The notes under the pieces were generated by a model. The model had not been told where the DNA came from and did no database searches. It saw only the letters and a program-made list of their open reading frames with translations. A program made the translations under genes and the position numbers. From Streptomyces sp. NBC_00490 (lineage in GTDB: Bacteria > Actinomycetota > Actinomycetes > Streptomycetales > Streptomycetaceae), in assembly GCF_036013645.1 (NCBI RefSeq), contig NZ_CP107869.1:8928001-8992000 (forward strand): DNA of 64,000 nucleotides, in the 5' to 3' direction. Shown here in pieces: positions 40,624 through 48,269 of this stretch (its first letter is position 1; every line of letters begins with the position of its first letter).

Positions 40624-41814
40624 TCAGACGACGCCGTCGGCGCGCAGCGCCTCGATGTCGTCGCGGCTGCGGCCGAGCCCGGTGAGAATCGTGTCGGTGT
40701 GCTCGCCCACCGCCGGTACGGGGTCCATGCGCGCGGGCAGCCCCGCCAGGTCGGCCGGCGGCACCAGCGCCCGCACGGTGGCGCCCGGTACACCCACCTC
40801 GCGCCAGCGGCCCCGGGCGGCCAGCACGGGATGGTCGAGGAACGCGGCGATGTCATTGACACCGGCGCAGGCGATGCCGATGTCCTCCAGGTCCTTGAGG
40901 ATCTCCTCGGCGTCGGAGCGCGCACAGCGCTCGGCGACGACGGTGTTGAGCTCCTCGCGGTGGGCGACACGGTCGGAGCCGGTGGCGAAGCGCGGGTCGG
41001 TGGTCAGTCCGGGATCGCCGAGGAACTCCGCGCAGAGCACGGCCCATTCGCGCTCGTTCTGGATGGAGAACAGCACGTCCTTGCCGTCGGCGGACCTGAA
41101 GGTGCCGTAGGGAGCGATGGTGGCGTGCTGGGTGCCCAGGCGTGGGGGCTGGCTGCCGCCGTACTGCGTGTAATTGGCCGGTTGGCCCATCCACTCGGCC
41201 AGTGCCTCGAAGAGGGACACCTCCACCGGGTGGGCGGTGCCCGTGGTGGCGCGTGTGTACAGGGCGGTCAGGACGCCGCTGTAGGCGTACATCCCGGCGG
41301 CGATGTCAGCGACCGAGATCCCGACGCGTGCGGTCTCCTGCGGGGTTCCGGTCAGGGAGACCAGGCCGGTCTGGCACTGCACCAGCAGGTCGTACGACTT
41401 GCGGTCGGCCCACGGTCCGTCGGTGCCGTATCCGGAGATCGTGCACGGGATCAGCCGTGGCCAACGCTTGCTGAGCGTGTCGGTGTCGAGGCCGAGGCGG
41501 TCGACCGCGCCGGGGGCGAGGTTCTGCACGAAGACGTCGGCGTCGTCGAGGAGCCGGTGCAGGATCTCCAGGCCGCGCGGGTCCTTGAGGTCCAGGGTGA
41601 GGGATTCCTTGGAGCGGTTCAGCCAGACGAAATAGCTGGAGTGACCGTGGACGGTCGTGTCGTACCGCCGCGCGAAGTCTCCGCCGCCCGGCCGCTCCAC
41701 CTTGATGACCCGGGCGCCGAGGTCGGCCAGCTGCCGGGTGGCGTAGGGGGCGGCCACCGCCTGCTCCAGGCTGACGACCGTGATCCCGGACAGAGGAAGC
41801 TTCGGGACGCTCAT
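40624..41814 (-). CDS. Class III CoA-transferase (CaiB/BaiF family)
   Basis: Acyl-CoA:carboxylate CoA-transferase of 396 aa. The N-terminal Rossmann part LSGITVVSLEQAVAAPYATRQLADLGARVIKVE (in blocks LEQAVAAPYATRQLADLGA and RVIKVERPGGGDFAR), the LNRSKESLTLDLKDPRG hallmark, catalytic Asp region VFVQNLAPGAVDRLG and YDLLVQCQTGLVSLTG are all present. ATG at 41814 gives the family-like N-terminus MSVPKLPLSG; ATG at 41823 or TTG at 41835 are also possible. With ETF it suggests activation and dehydrogenation of an organic acid. Confidence 0.9.
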   Translation of the reverse strand: MSVPKLPLSGITVVSLEQAVAAPYATRQLADLGARVIKVERPGGGDFARRYDTTVHGHSSYFVWLNRSKESLTLDLKDPRGLEILHRLLDDADVFVQNLAPGAVDRLGLDTDTLSKRWPRLIPCTISGYGTDGPWADRKSYDLLVQCQTGLVSLTGTPQETARVGISVADIAAGMYAYSGVLTALYTRATTGTAHPVEVSLFEALAEWMGQPANYTQYGGSQPPRLGTQHATIAPYGTFRSADGKDVLFSIQNEREWAVLCAEFLGDPGLTTDPRFATGSDRVAHREELNTVVAERCARSDAEEILKDLEDIGIACAGVNDIAAFLDHPVLAARGRWREVGVPGATVRALVPPADLAGLPARMDPVPAVGEHTDTILTGLGRSRDDIEALRADGVV

Positions 41815-41890
41815 ATGGCCCATTTGTACGGCCAAATCGAGGACACGTCAAAGTGATCCAAGTCATCTGCACGGAGTCATCTGTGGGCGG

Positions 41891-41917
41891 GGAGGAAGGA
41901 CACCCGGTCCTCCCTCC
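41891..41917 (-). terminator. Hairpin after the chorismate-mutase-like gene
   Basis: GGAGGAAGGAC and GTCCTCCCTCC pair over 11 bases with one mismatch and a 5-base loop, 14 bases past the stop at 41931. Confidence 0.55.
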
Positions 41918-41930
41918 TCACCCCGCGTCA

Positions 41931-42197
41931 TCAGGACTGGCGGCTCGGATGGCACAGCACCATCACGGCGCGGGCGACGAGTTCGCCGGCACCGCCGAGC
42001 TCCTGGCGGTAGCGGTCCGTCATCTCCCGTACGGTCTCCGCGAACTCGGGATCGACGGCGCGGGCGCGCGCGGGGGGAGGCAGTTCCTGCGCCATGGCGC
42101 GGCGACGGGCGAGAAGGGTGATGATCTCCTCGTCGAGCCGCTCTATCCGGTCCGGTGACGGGTCCGCCGTCAGGTCGGCGGTGCTGTTCGTCGTCAC
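41931..42197 (-). CDS. Chorismate-mutase-type II-like small protein
   Basis: Helical 88-aa protein. IERLDEEIITLLARRRAMAQEL (seen as RIERLDEEIITLLARRRAMA) matches helix 1 of AroQ-class chorismate mutases, including the Arg-rich end; a middle helix DPEFAETVREMTDRYRQELG and a third helix follow. The size fits a minimal AroQ domain, but the family Lys/Gln active-site residues cannot be confirmed by eye. GTG at 42197 was chosen; an ATG 14 codons upstream (42239) reads through a linker. Small proteins of this type also occur as tailoring enzymes in secondary metabolism. It lies downstream of a relic ligase end and no shikimate genes are near. Confidence 0.6.
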   Translation of the reverse strand: MTTNSTADLTADPSPDRIERLDEEIITLLARRRAMAQELPPPARARAVDPEFAETVREMTDRYRQELGGAGELVARAVMVLCHPSRQS

Positions 42198-42235
42198 AAT
42201 GAATCTCCGTTCTTCCGCGGGTGATGCGACGGGCG

Positions 42236-42292
42236 TCATCGCAGTCGGTCCTTCAACACCTTGCCCGTGGCGCCGATCGGCAACTCCTCTCC
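42236..42292 (-). pseudogene. Relic C-terminus of an AMP-dependent acyl-CoA ligase
   Basis: The - strand reads SGEELPIGATGKVLKDRLR then stop. This is the conserved last segment of acyl-CoA synthetases (A10 motif, with the catalytic Lys in ATGK). Upstream the similarity vanishes within about 20 codons and the following 100 bases hold no ligase sequence, so the rest of the gene is gone. A stop follows the expected final LR. Confidence 0.7.
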
Positions 42293-42442
42293 GGACTCCG
42301 CGGATCGGGGAACGCGTGCACCTGCCGCGCTGAGCCGTGAAACCCGCTGGTCGGTGTCTCGCCGCCGCGGGTAGGGTCGCCGCGTTCCGATCGGCCACGC
42401 ACGTCGATCACCCACCTCGACCACGTACGGAGCCCGACCCCC

Positions 42443-42796
42443 ATGACCAGCCCTCGACCGACGACGACCCTCTGGCGCCCCACCGGCCCCGTCGAGCTGG
42501 AGCTGGTCCGCGAGCTGAACTGGCGTGCCTGGCCGCCGCGGCTGCCCGAGCAGCCGATCTTCTATCCCGTCCTGAACGAGGACTACGCCGTGAAGATCGC
42601 CCGGGACTGGAACGTGAAGCACGACGGTGCCGGCTTCGTGACCCGCTTCGAGGTCGACGCGGACTTCCTGCGCCGCTATCCCGTCCAGCAGGCCGGCGGC
42701 GAGACGATCCTGGAGCTGTGGGTGCCGGCCGAGGAGCTCGACGAGTTCAACGCGCACATCGTCGGCGAGATCGAGGTCGTCCACGAGTTCCGGTGA
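42443..42796 (+). CDS. Conserved hypothetical protein (often labelled ADP-ribosylation/crystallin J1)
   Basis: Cytoplasmic 117-aa protein. The block RLPEQPIFYPVLNEDYAVKIARDWN, split as LPEQPIFYPVLNEDYA and VKIARDWNVK, followed by VTRFEVDADFLRRYPVQQ and LWVPAEELDEFNAHIVG, belongs to a widespread bacterial family that I recall carrying the doubtful label ADP-ribosylation/crystallin J1. No catalytic role can be assigned. It stands alone on the + strand between two - strand units. Confidence 0.7.
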   Translation: MTSPRPTTTLWRPTGPVELELVRELNWRAWPPRLPEQPIFYPVLNEDYAVKIARDWNVKHDGAGFVTRFEVDADFLRRYPVQQAGGETILELWVPAEELDEFNAHIVGEIEVVHEFR

Positions 42797-42817
42797 CGGG
42801 GGCGACGCTGACCGCGT

Positions 42818-43804
42818 TTACGAGCGGGCCAAGTGGCGCATCGTCAGGGCCAGTTGCAGCCTGAACCGGCCCTGCGGGGTGCGCACGGGCCAGCCCAGCA
42901 CGTGCTCGGCGTGCACCAGCCGGTCCTGGAGCGTCGAGTGGTGCACGTTGATCTCCACGGCGGCCGCCCGCAGGCTCGCCGTCGACGCCACGGCGTGCAG
43001 CGTGACCAGAAGCCACGGTGTCGCCGCGGCCGCGGACTCCAACGCGACGACGTCGGGCGGGGGTTCGGCCCCGGGTACGACGAGGTCGGCGAGGAGGGCC
43101 GTGCCGCCCAGCTCGTCGGCGTACACCACTCGCTGACCGGGATCCTGCGCGGTGCCCTCCGCGGTGAACCGCAGCGCGGTGCGCGCGGCGGCCCAGGAGC
43201 GCGGCAGGTCGAGCACGGGCACGGCGGGGCCCAGACCCAGGCGCCCGGCGGGCAGTTCCGCCCCGAGCGGCTCGGGGACGATCCGGGGCAGGCCGTCGGC
43301 GGCGGCCACGGCGCGCGCGGGCGCCGCCGGGTCGAGGCCCAGGCGCCGCGCCGCGTGCAGCCGGGCCGGTTCCGGGGCCGTGGCGTCGAGGAGTGTCTCC
43401 ACCAGCGCCGGATCGTCGACCGGGGCCCGCCCGCGGGTGCGGTCGAGGACGAGCCGCACGGCACCGGCGGCCCGTTCCAGGATCACGGCGTCCACCACGC
43501 TGGGCTCGGCCGCCCGCTCCAGCCACAGTGCGGGCACCCCGCCGGGCGCCAGCGCCGCCGACGGCCAGGCCGCGTCCGGTGGCAGATCCGAGTCGCGGCG
43601 CGTGCCGTCGGCCTCCACACGCACCCGCACCCGCCGGTCCGCGTCGACGAGCCGGGCGGGCACCCCTGCCAGGACGGCCGCCCCGCGCACCAGGGCCTCC
43701 AGACCGGCCCGTGACTCGGCCAGCCGGTCGAAGTAGGCGATCACCTGGACGGCGGCACCGGCGTCCGGGTCCAGCGCGGTCAGGCGCCCGGCCAGCTCTT
43801 TCAT
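42818..43804 (-). CDS. PucR/CdaR-type transcriptional regulator
   Basis: Regulator of 328 aa with a C-terminal PucR HTH (residues 270-328): TASLRAAAVEINVHHSTLQDR and LVHAEHVLGWPVRTPQGRFRLQLAL are the marker. The N-terminal 240 residues include a GAF-like region (VLAGVPARLVDADRRVRVRVEADG) and a GGDEF-like middle domain remnant. ATG at 43804 was chosen over GTG/ATG further upstream. It lies 85 bases downstream of the alpha/beta-hydrolase gene, which it may control. Confidence 0.78.
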   Translation of the reverse strand: MKELAGRLTALDPDAGAAVQVIAYFDRLAESRAGLEALVRGAAVLAGVPARLVDADRRVRVRVEADGTRRDSDLPPDAAWPSAALAPGGVPALWLERAAEPSVVDAVILERAAGAVRLVLDRTRGRAPVDDPALVETLLDATAPEPARLHAARRLGLDPAAPARAVAAADGLPRIVPEPLGAELPAGRLGLGPAVPVLDLPRSWAAARTALRFTAEGTAQDPGQRVVYADELGGTALLADLVVPGAEPPPDVVALESAAAATPWLLVTLHAVASTASLRAAAVEINVHHSTLQDRLVHAEHVLGWPVRTPQGRFRLQLALTMRHLARS

Positions 43805-43888
43805 GGGTCCATGGTGCGCCATGCGGGGCCCGGCCGGGGAGCCAGCGGCTCACACCGGGCAGCACCCGAGGTGAGCCGTACCGCACGG

Positions 43889-44863
43889 TCACGCGTCGAG
43901 GAGCCTGCGCAGCCAGTCCAGATGTGCCGCCCGGGTCCGCTGGGACAGCGCCGCCTGCGGGGCGAAGCCGTCGAAGCCGTGGAAGCCGCCCGGCCACACA
44001 TGCAGCTCGGCGATCCCGCCGGCCTGCCAGATCCGGGAGGCGTAGGCGACGACCTCGTCCCGGAACGTCTCCGCGGAACCCACGTCCAGAAACGCCGGGG
44101 GCAGCCCGGTCAGGTCCTCGGCGCGGGCCGGTGCCGCGTACGCGGGGACGTCCGGGCCGCCGCGCCGGTCGCCGAGCAGCGCCGTCCAGCCGGTCTCGTT
44201 GGCTGTCCGGTCCCAGACGCCCAGGCCCGCCATCTGGCGCGAGGACGGGGTGTCGTTGCGGTCGTCCAGCATGGGGCACATCAGCACCTGGCCGATCGGA
44301 CGCGGCCCCTGACGGTCCCGGGTGAGCAGGGCGAGGGCCGCGCACAGTCCGCCGCCCGCGCTGGCGCCCGCGAGGACGATCCGCTCCGGGTCGACACCCA
44401 GCTCCCCGGCGTGCTCGGCCGTCCACACCAGACCGGCGTACACATCCTCGATCTGCGCGGGATACGGGTCCTCCGGGGCCAGCCGGTACTCCACCGACAC
44501 CACGACGGCGTCCAGCTCCTTGGCCCAGGCCAGCGCCACGTCCACGCCCACCCGGTTGGTGCCGAGGACCATGCCGCCGCCGTGCACGTGGTAGACGACC
44601 GGGCGCGGGCCCGCGGCCGAGGGCACCGTGGGGCGGCAGATCAGCAGCGAGATGTCGGGGGCGCCCTGGGGACCCGGCACCACACGGTCCTCGGCCTTGA
44701 AGAAGCCGTCGAGCGTCAGGTCCAGCTCGGCCAGCATCTGGATGCCGGGACCCTGCCGTATCTGCTCGATGTCCTCCAGGGTCATCCCCGGGGAGATGAC
44801 CTCTTTGATCAGCTCCAGGGCTCCGGCAAGTTCCGGGTCGAACGGCGGCGGCACCAGGGTCAT
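43889..44863 (-). CDS. Alpha/beta-hydrolase, hormone-sensitive lipase family
   Basis: Carboxylesterase of 324 aa, cytoplasmic. The oxyanion motif HGGG is in VVYHVHGGGMVLG, the nucleophile Ser in VLAGASAGGGLCAALAL (GxSxGG), the acid in the DVGSAETFRDE region and His in GGFHGFDGFA, as in HSL family IV. VSVEYRLAPEDPYPAQ is the family EYRLAPE block. A twin palindrome lies 70-105 bases upstream, and a PucR-type regulator follows on the same strand. Substrate unknown. Confidence 0.9.
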   Translation of the reverse strand: MTLVPPPFDPELAGALELIKEVISPGMTLEDIEQIRQGPGIQMLAELDLTLDGFFKAEDRVVPGPQGAPDISLLICRPTVPSAAGPRPVVYHVHGGGMVLGTNRVGVDVALAWAKELDAVVVSVEYRLAPEDPYPAQIEDVYAGLVWTAEHAGELGVDPERIVLAGASAGGGLCAALALLTRDRQGPRPIGQVLMCPMLDDRNDTPSSRQMAGLGVWDRTANETGWTALLGDRRGGPDVPAYAAPARAEDLTGLPPAFLDVGSAETFRDEVVAYASRIWQAGGIAELHVWPGGFHGFDGFAPQAALSQRTRAAHLDWLRRLLDA

Positions 44864-44933
44864 GTCTTCTCCTCACGCGGGAACGCGGCGGCTCATGCCG
44901 ACATGATCCGCGCCCTGCCCTCCGTCCGGAGCG

Positions 44934-44969
44934 CCGCCGTACGGCGGAACCTGCCCGCCGTACGGCGGG
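44934..44969 (-). promoter_or_regulatory. Twin palindromic operator upstream of the hydrolase
   Basis: CCGCCGTACGGCGG (44934-44947) and CCCGCCGTACGGCGGG (44954-44969) are perfect palindromes sharing the same 14-base core. Their centres are 21 bases apart, two helical turns, as for a co-operatively bound dimeric regulator. A third dyad, TCATG-N4-CATGA, lies at 44893-44906 nearer the gene. Confidence 0.6.
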
Positions 44970-45088
44970 TGGCACCAGCGTGACCTGGGCCCTTGCAATG
45001 TCATGACTTTTTGTTCACCCGGTAGGGGTGGAAGAGATCAGAACCTGAGACAACCCTGTGAAGGCCCCACACGTACCAGGAGTAACAA

Positions 45089-46045
45089 GTGAATGTGTCC
45101 CTCTCCGTCTGGCTGCTGACGGTTGCCGCCTTGTGCGTGCTCGTCGGTGTCGACTTCTTCATCGGCCGCAAGCCCCACGACGTGTCGATCAAGGAAGCCG
45201 GCATCTGGACGGTCGTCTGGGTCGTGCTGGCCTGTCTCTTCGGCGTCGGTCTGCTCATCTTCAGTGGCGGAAAGCCGGCCGGTGAGTTCTTCGCCGGGTT
45301 CATCACCGAGAAGTCGCTGAGCGTCGACAACCTCTTCGTCTTCGTCCTGATCATGGCGAAGTTCGCGGTGCCCTCGCAGTACCAGCAGCGGGTCCTCATG
45401 GTCGGCGTCGTGCTGGCCCTCGTGTTGCGCGCCGGGTTCATCGCGGCCGGCGCGGCGATCATCTCCACGTTCTCCTGGGTCTTCTACCTCTTCGGCGCCT
45501 TCCTGATCTGGACCGCCTGGAAGCTCGTCCAGGACGCCCGCAAGGAGGAGCACGAGGAGGAGTACCAGGAGAACAAGCTCCTCAAGATGGTCGAGCGGCG
45601 CTTCGGCGTGGCCGACCGGTACCACGGCACCAAGCTGTGGATCGAGGAGAACGGCAAGCGGGTCATGACCCCGATGCTGGTCGTCATGCTCGCGATCGGC
45701 TCCACCGACGTGCTGTTCGCGCTCGACTCCATCCCCGCCATCTACGGCCTCACCGAGGACCCGTACATCGTGTTCACGGCGAACGCGTTCGCGCTGATGG
45801 GGCTCCGCCAGCTGTACTTCCTCATCGGCGGCCTGCTGAAGAGGCTCGTCCACCTCAGCTACGGTCTGTCGATCATCCTCGGCTTCATCGGCGTCAAGCT
45901 GGTGCTGCACGCCCTGCACGAGTCCGGCGTCCATGTGCCCCAGATCAGCATCCCCTTCTCGCTCGGCTTCATCGTGCTGGTCCTCGCCGTCACGACCTTC
46001 ACGAGCCTGAGGGCCACCCGGAAGCAGGAGGAGCGGGTCTCCTAG
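45089..46045 (+). CDS. TerC/Alx-family membrane protein
   Basis: Integral membrane protein of 318 aa with about nine helices, related to TerC and the manganese exporter Alx. The family landmarks SLSVDNLFVFVLIMAKFAVP and AIGSTDVLFALDSIPAIYGLT supply intramembrane Asp residues for metal binding; KEAGIWTVVWVVLA and NAFALMGLRQLYFLIGGLL are also typical. A charged loop (RKEEHEEEYQENKLLKMVERRF) divides the two halves. GTG at 45089 has AGGAG 8 bases upstream. It stands alone. Confidence 0.9.
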   Translation: MNVSLSVWLLTVAALCVLVGVDFFIGRKPHDVSIKEAGIWTVVWVVLACLFGVGLLIFSGGKPAGEFFAGFITEKSLSVDNLFVFVLIMAKFAVPSQYQQRVLMVGVVLALVLRAGFIAAGAAIISTFSWVFYLFGAFLIWTAWKLVQDARKEEHEEEYQENKLLKMVERRFGVADRYHGTKLWIEENGKRVMTPMLVVMLAIGSTDVLFALDSIPAIYGLTEDPYIVFTANAFALMGLRQLYFLIGGLLKRLVHLSYGLSIILGFIGVKLVLHALHESGVHVPQISIPFSLGFIVLVLAVTTFTSLRATRKQEERVS

Positions 46046-46054
46046 CCGCGCCTC

Positions 46055-46085
46055 TTGACTTCGAGAGCGCTCGAAGACCTAGCGT
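46055..46085 (+). promoter_or_regulatory. MerR-type promoter with long spacer and central dyad
   Basis: TTGACT (46055-46060) and TAGCGT (46080-46085) are separated by 19 bases, and the perfect dyad CTTCGAG-AGCG-CTCGAAG (46059-46076) lies across the spacer. A stretched spacer containing the operator is the signature of promoters activated by MerR-family proteins. Confidence 0.65.
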
Positions 46086-46112
46086 CACCAGGGTCGGTTA
46101 CGACCCTGGTGA
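46085..46112 (+). promoter_or_regulatory. Twelve-base inverted repeat at the start of the LLM transcript
   Basis: TCACCAGGGTCG and CGACCCTGGTGA form a perfect 12-base stem around GTTA. It begins at the -10 box and ends 12 bases before the ATG, so it is either a second operator or an RNA hairpin in the short leader. Confidence 0.55.
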
Positions 46113-46124
46113 ACGGAGACGGCC

Positions 46125-47006
46125 ATGCGCGTGGGCGTGCACATCAACCGGTTCGACCATTCCGGGGGAGGGCCCGCGCTCGGCGCCGAACTCGCCGCCG
46201 CGGGCGACGCCGCCGAGGCCGCGGGCCTGAGCTGGCTGTCGGTGATGGACCACTACTTCCAGATGGAGTTCAACGACCGGGCCGAGGACCCCATGCTGGA
46301 GGCCTACACCACCCTCGGCTATCTCGCGGCCCGCACCTCGACGGTCCGGCTCGGCGCGTTGGTGACCGGGGTGACGTACCGGCACCCCGGACTGCTCGCC
46401 AAGATCGCCACCACGCTCGACATCCTGTCCGGCGGCCGGGCCACCCTCGGGATCGGCGCCGCCTGGTACGACCGGGAGCACGCGGGCCTCGGTGTGCCGT
46501 TCCCGCCGGTCGCCGAGCGCTTCGAGCGGCTGGAGGAGACCCTGCGGATCTGTCTGCAGATGTGGGACCCGGAGGAGAACGGCCCCTTCGAGGGCAAGCA
46601 CTACCGGCTCGCCGAGACGCTGTCCGTCCCGGCCCCGGTCAGCGACCCGCGCCCCGAGATCATGATCGGCGGAGGCGGCGAGAAGAAGACGCTCCGGCTG
46701 GTCGCCCGGTACGCGGACGCCTGCAACCTGTTCACCACCACCCCCGAGGAGATCGCGCACAAGCTCGACGTCCTGCGCGGCCACTGCGACACCGAGGGCC
46801 GCGACTACGACGCGATCCGCAAGACCGTCCTCTACTCCGGGGACCCGCTCACCACCGGCGACCTCGACGCCTTCACCCAGGACATCACGGGCTACACCAA
46901 GCTCGGCATCGACACCGTGATCCTCTCCCCGCGCACGGGGGAACCGGCGGCGTTCATCGAGCGGTTCGCGGCCCCCGCCGTTCAGCGGCTGGCGGGACTC
47001 GACTGA
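46125..47006 (+). CDS. LLM-class F420-dependent oxidoreductase
   Basis: TIM-barrel luciferase-like monooxygenase family protein of 293 aa. GLSWLSVMDHYFQM, RLGALVTGVTYRHPGLLAKI, LDILSGGRATLGIGAAWY and EIMIGGGGEKKTLRL are the expected blocks; the spacing fits the F420 subfamily (the TIGR03560 type, from memory). Actinobacterial members use reduced F420 to reduce C=C or C=N bonds. The gene has an unusual MerR-type promoter. Its last 25 bases overlap the 3' end of the convergent zinc-ribbon gene. Confidence 0.87.
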   Translation: MRVGVHINRFDHSGGGPALGAELAAAGDAAEAAGLSWLSVMDHYFQMEFNDRAEDPMLEAYTTLGYLAARTSTVRLGALVTGVTYRHPGLLAKIATTLDILSGGRATLGIGAAWYDREHAGLGVPFPPVAERFERLEETLRICLQMWDPEENGPFEGKHYRLAETLSVPAPVSDPRPEIMIGGGGEKKTLRLVARYADACNLFTTTPEEIAHKLDVLRGHCDTEGRDYDAIRKTVLYSGDPLTTGDLDAFTQDITGYTKLGIDTVILSPRTGEPAAFIERFAAPAVQRLAGLD

Positions 47007-47215
47007 GGGACGGCGGGCTCGCTGCGGGACACGATCCGCATCCCGCGGTCGTCGACCACACGCACCTGCAGCGAGCCGCAGCCGCAGCGGGTCCATACCG
47101 TGCGGCCCGCCGCGGTGGCGTGCCGGGACACCACCTGGAAGGGCTCGGCGCCGTCCGGCCATCCGCAGTGCGGGCAGACGGAGCCGGCCGGGGTCGTGCC
47201 GGTCGGGCTGGTCAT
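46982..47215 (-). CDS. Small zinc-ribbon protein
   Basis: 77-aa protein with four Cys in two knuckles, VCPHCGWPDG and TRCGCGSLQV, about 30 residues apart, as in a zinc ribbon. No other domain is seen. ATG at 47215 has GAGGAG 5-10 bases upstream; a longer start at 47236 is less well placed. It overlaps the LLM gene tail by 25 bases in the opposite direction. Function unknown. Confidence 0.7.
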   Translation of the reverse strand: MTSPTGTTPAGSVCPHCGWPDGAEPFQVVSRHATAAGRTVWTRCGCGSLQVRVVDDRGMRIVSRSEPAVPQSSPASR

Positions 47216-47330
47216 GGGGAACTCCTCGTACGTCATGGATGGTTGACCGTCGCGACACATCCAGGGTGCAGCGCACGCTTCGTACACGTCCAGGTTGACT
47301 TTCCGGACCTCACCTTGAAGCGTGGGCTTC

Positions 47331-48236
47331 ATGATTGATCTGCGTCGGCTCCACGTCCTGCGCGCGGTCGCGCACTACGGCACGGTCACCGCGGCCGCCC
47401 GCGCCCTGCACTTCACCCCGTCCGCCGCCTCCCAGCAGATCCGCCAGCTCGCCCGCGATCTCGGCGTCGACCTCCTGGAACCCCAGGGCCGGGGGGTCCG
47501 TCTCACCCCGGCGGCCGAGAGTCTGCTGGCGCACGCCGACGCCATCCAGGCCCGCTGGGAACAGGCGGAACTCGATCTGCGCGCCGAACAGGGCGCGCCC
47601 GGCGGGCCGTTGCGGGTGAGCGGCTACCCGGTGGCGATCTCGGTGCTGCTGGCGCCGATGGCGGTGCGGCTGCAGGAGCGGTATCCGCGGCTGTGCGTGC
47701 GGATCCAGGAGGCGGATGTACCGGAGAGCTTCGATCTGCTCTTCGAGGGTGCGACCGACCTCGCGATCGTGGAGGCCACCCCGCACAACCCGCCGCTGAA
47801 CGACGTCCGTTTCGATCAACAGCCGCTGCTGGACGACCCGTTCGACCTCGTCGTCCCCACCGGTCATCCGCTGGCCGGGCGTGAGCGCGTCGACCTCTCG
47901 GAGGCGGCGCACGAGGACTGGATCGCCCCGATGCCGGACAGCCCCTGCCGCCCGCACATCATCTCCGCCTGCGCGGAGGCCGGGTTCAGCCCCGCGGTGG
48001 TGCACCACGCCGTGGACTGGAACGTCATGGCCCATCTCGTCGCCCACCGGCTCGGCGTCGCGCTGATCCCGCGCCTCGCCCAGCTCGCCCCGCACCTGCC
48101 GGTCACGCGGGTGCCCTGCACCGGCGACCCGCACCGCAAGCTGCTCACCTGCACGCGGCGCGCCGGACGTGAACGCCCTGCGGTGGAAGCCGCGTTGACA
48201 CAGCTGCGGGAGCTGGCGTCCACCGCTGTGGCCTGA
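47331..48236 (+). CDS. LysR-family transcriptional regulator
   Basis: Regulator of 301 aa with a strong N-terminal HTH: LRRLHVLRAVAHYGTVTAAA then LHFTPSAASQQIRQLARDLG. The effector domain (90-295) has SGYPVAISVLLAPMAVRLQE and DPFDLVVPTGHPLAG. ATG at 47331 (MIDLRRLHVL) is the natural family start; a GTG three codons earlier is possible. No divergent structural target other than the zinc-ribbon gene (start 47215, 115 bases away) adjoins it. It ends one base before the DUF gene region. Confidence 0.9.
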   Translation: MIDLRRLHVLRAVAHYGTVTAAARALHFTPSAASQQIRQLARDLGVDLLEPQGRGVRLTPAAESLLAHADAIQARWEQAELDLRAEQGAPGGPLRVSGYPVAISVLLAPMAVRLQERYPRLCVRIQEADVPESFDLLFEGATDLAIVEATPHNPPLNDVRFDQQPLLDDPFDLVVPTGHPLAGRERVDLSEAAHEDWIAPMPDSPCRPHIISACAEAGFSPAVVHHAVDWNVMAHLVAHRLGVALIPRLAQLAPHLPVTRVPCTGDPHRKLLTCTRRAGRERPAVEAALTQLRELASTAVA

Positions 48237-48269
48237 GTGTTGTCAGTGCCGTTCGGCACGATGGGGATC

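Noticed and set aside
44970..45088. A manganese (yybP-ykoY) riboswitch before the TerC gene
   Set aside because: I looked for the conserved loops of this class in the leader and could not match them; only a short GTCATGAC palindrome is present.
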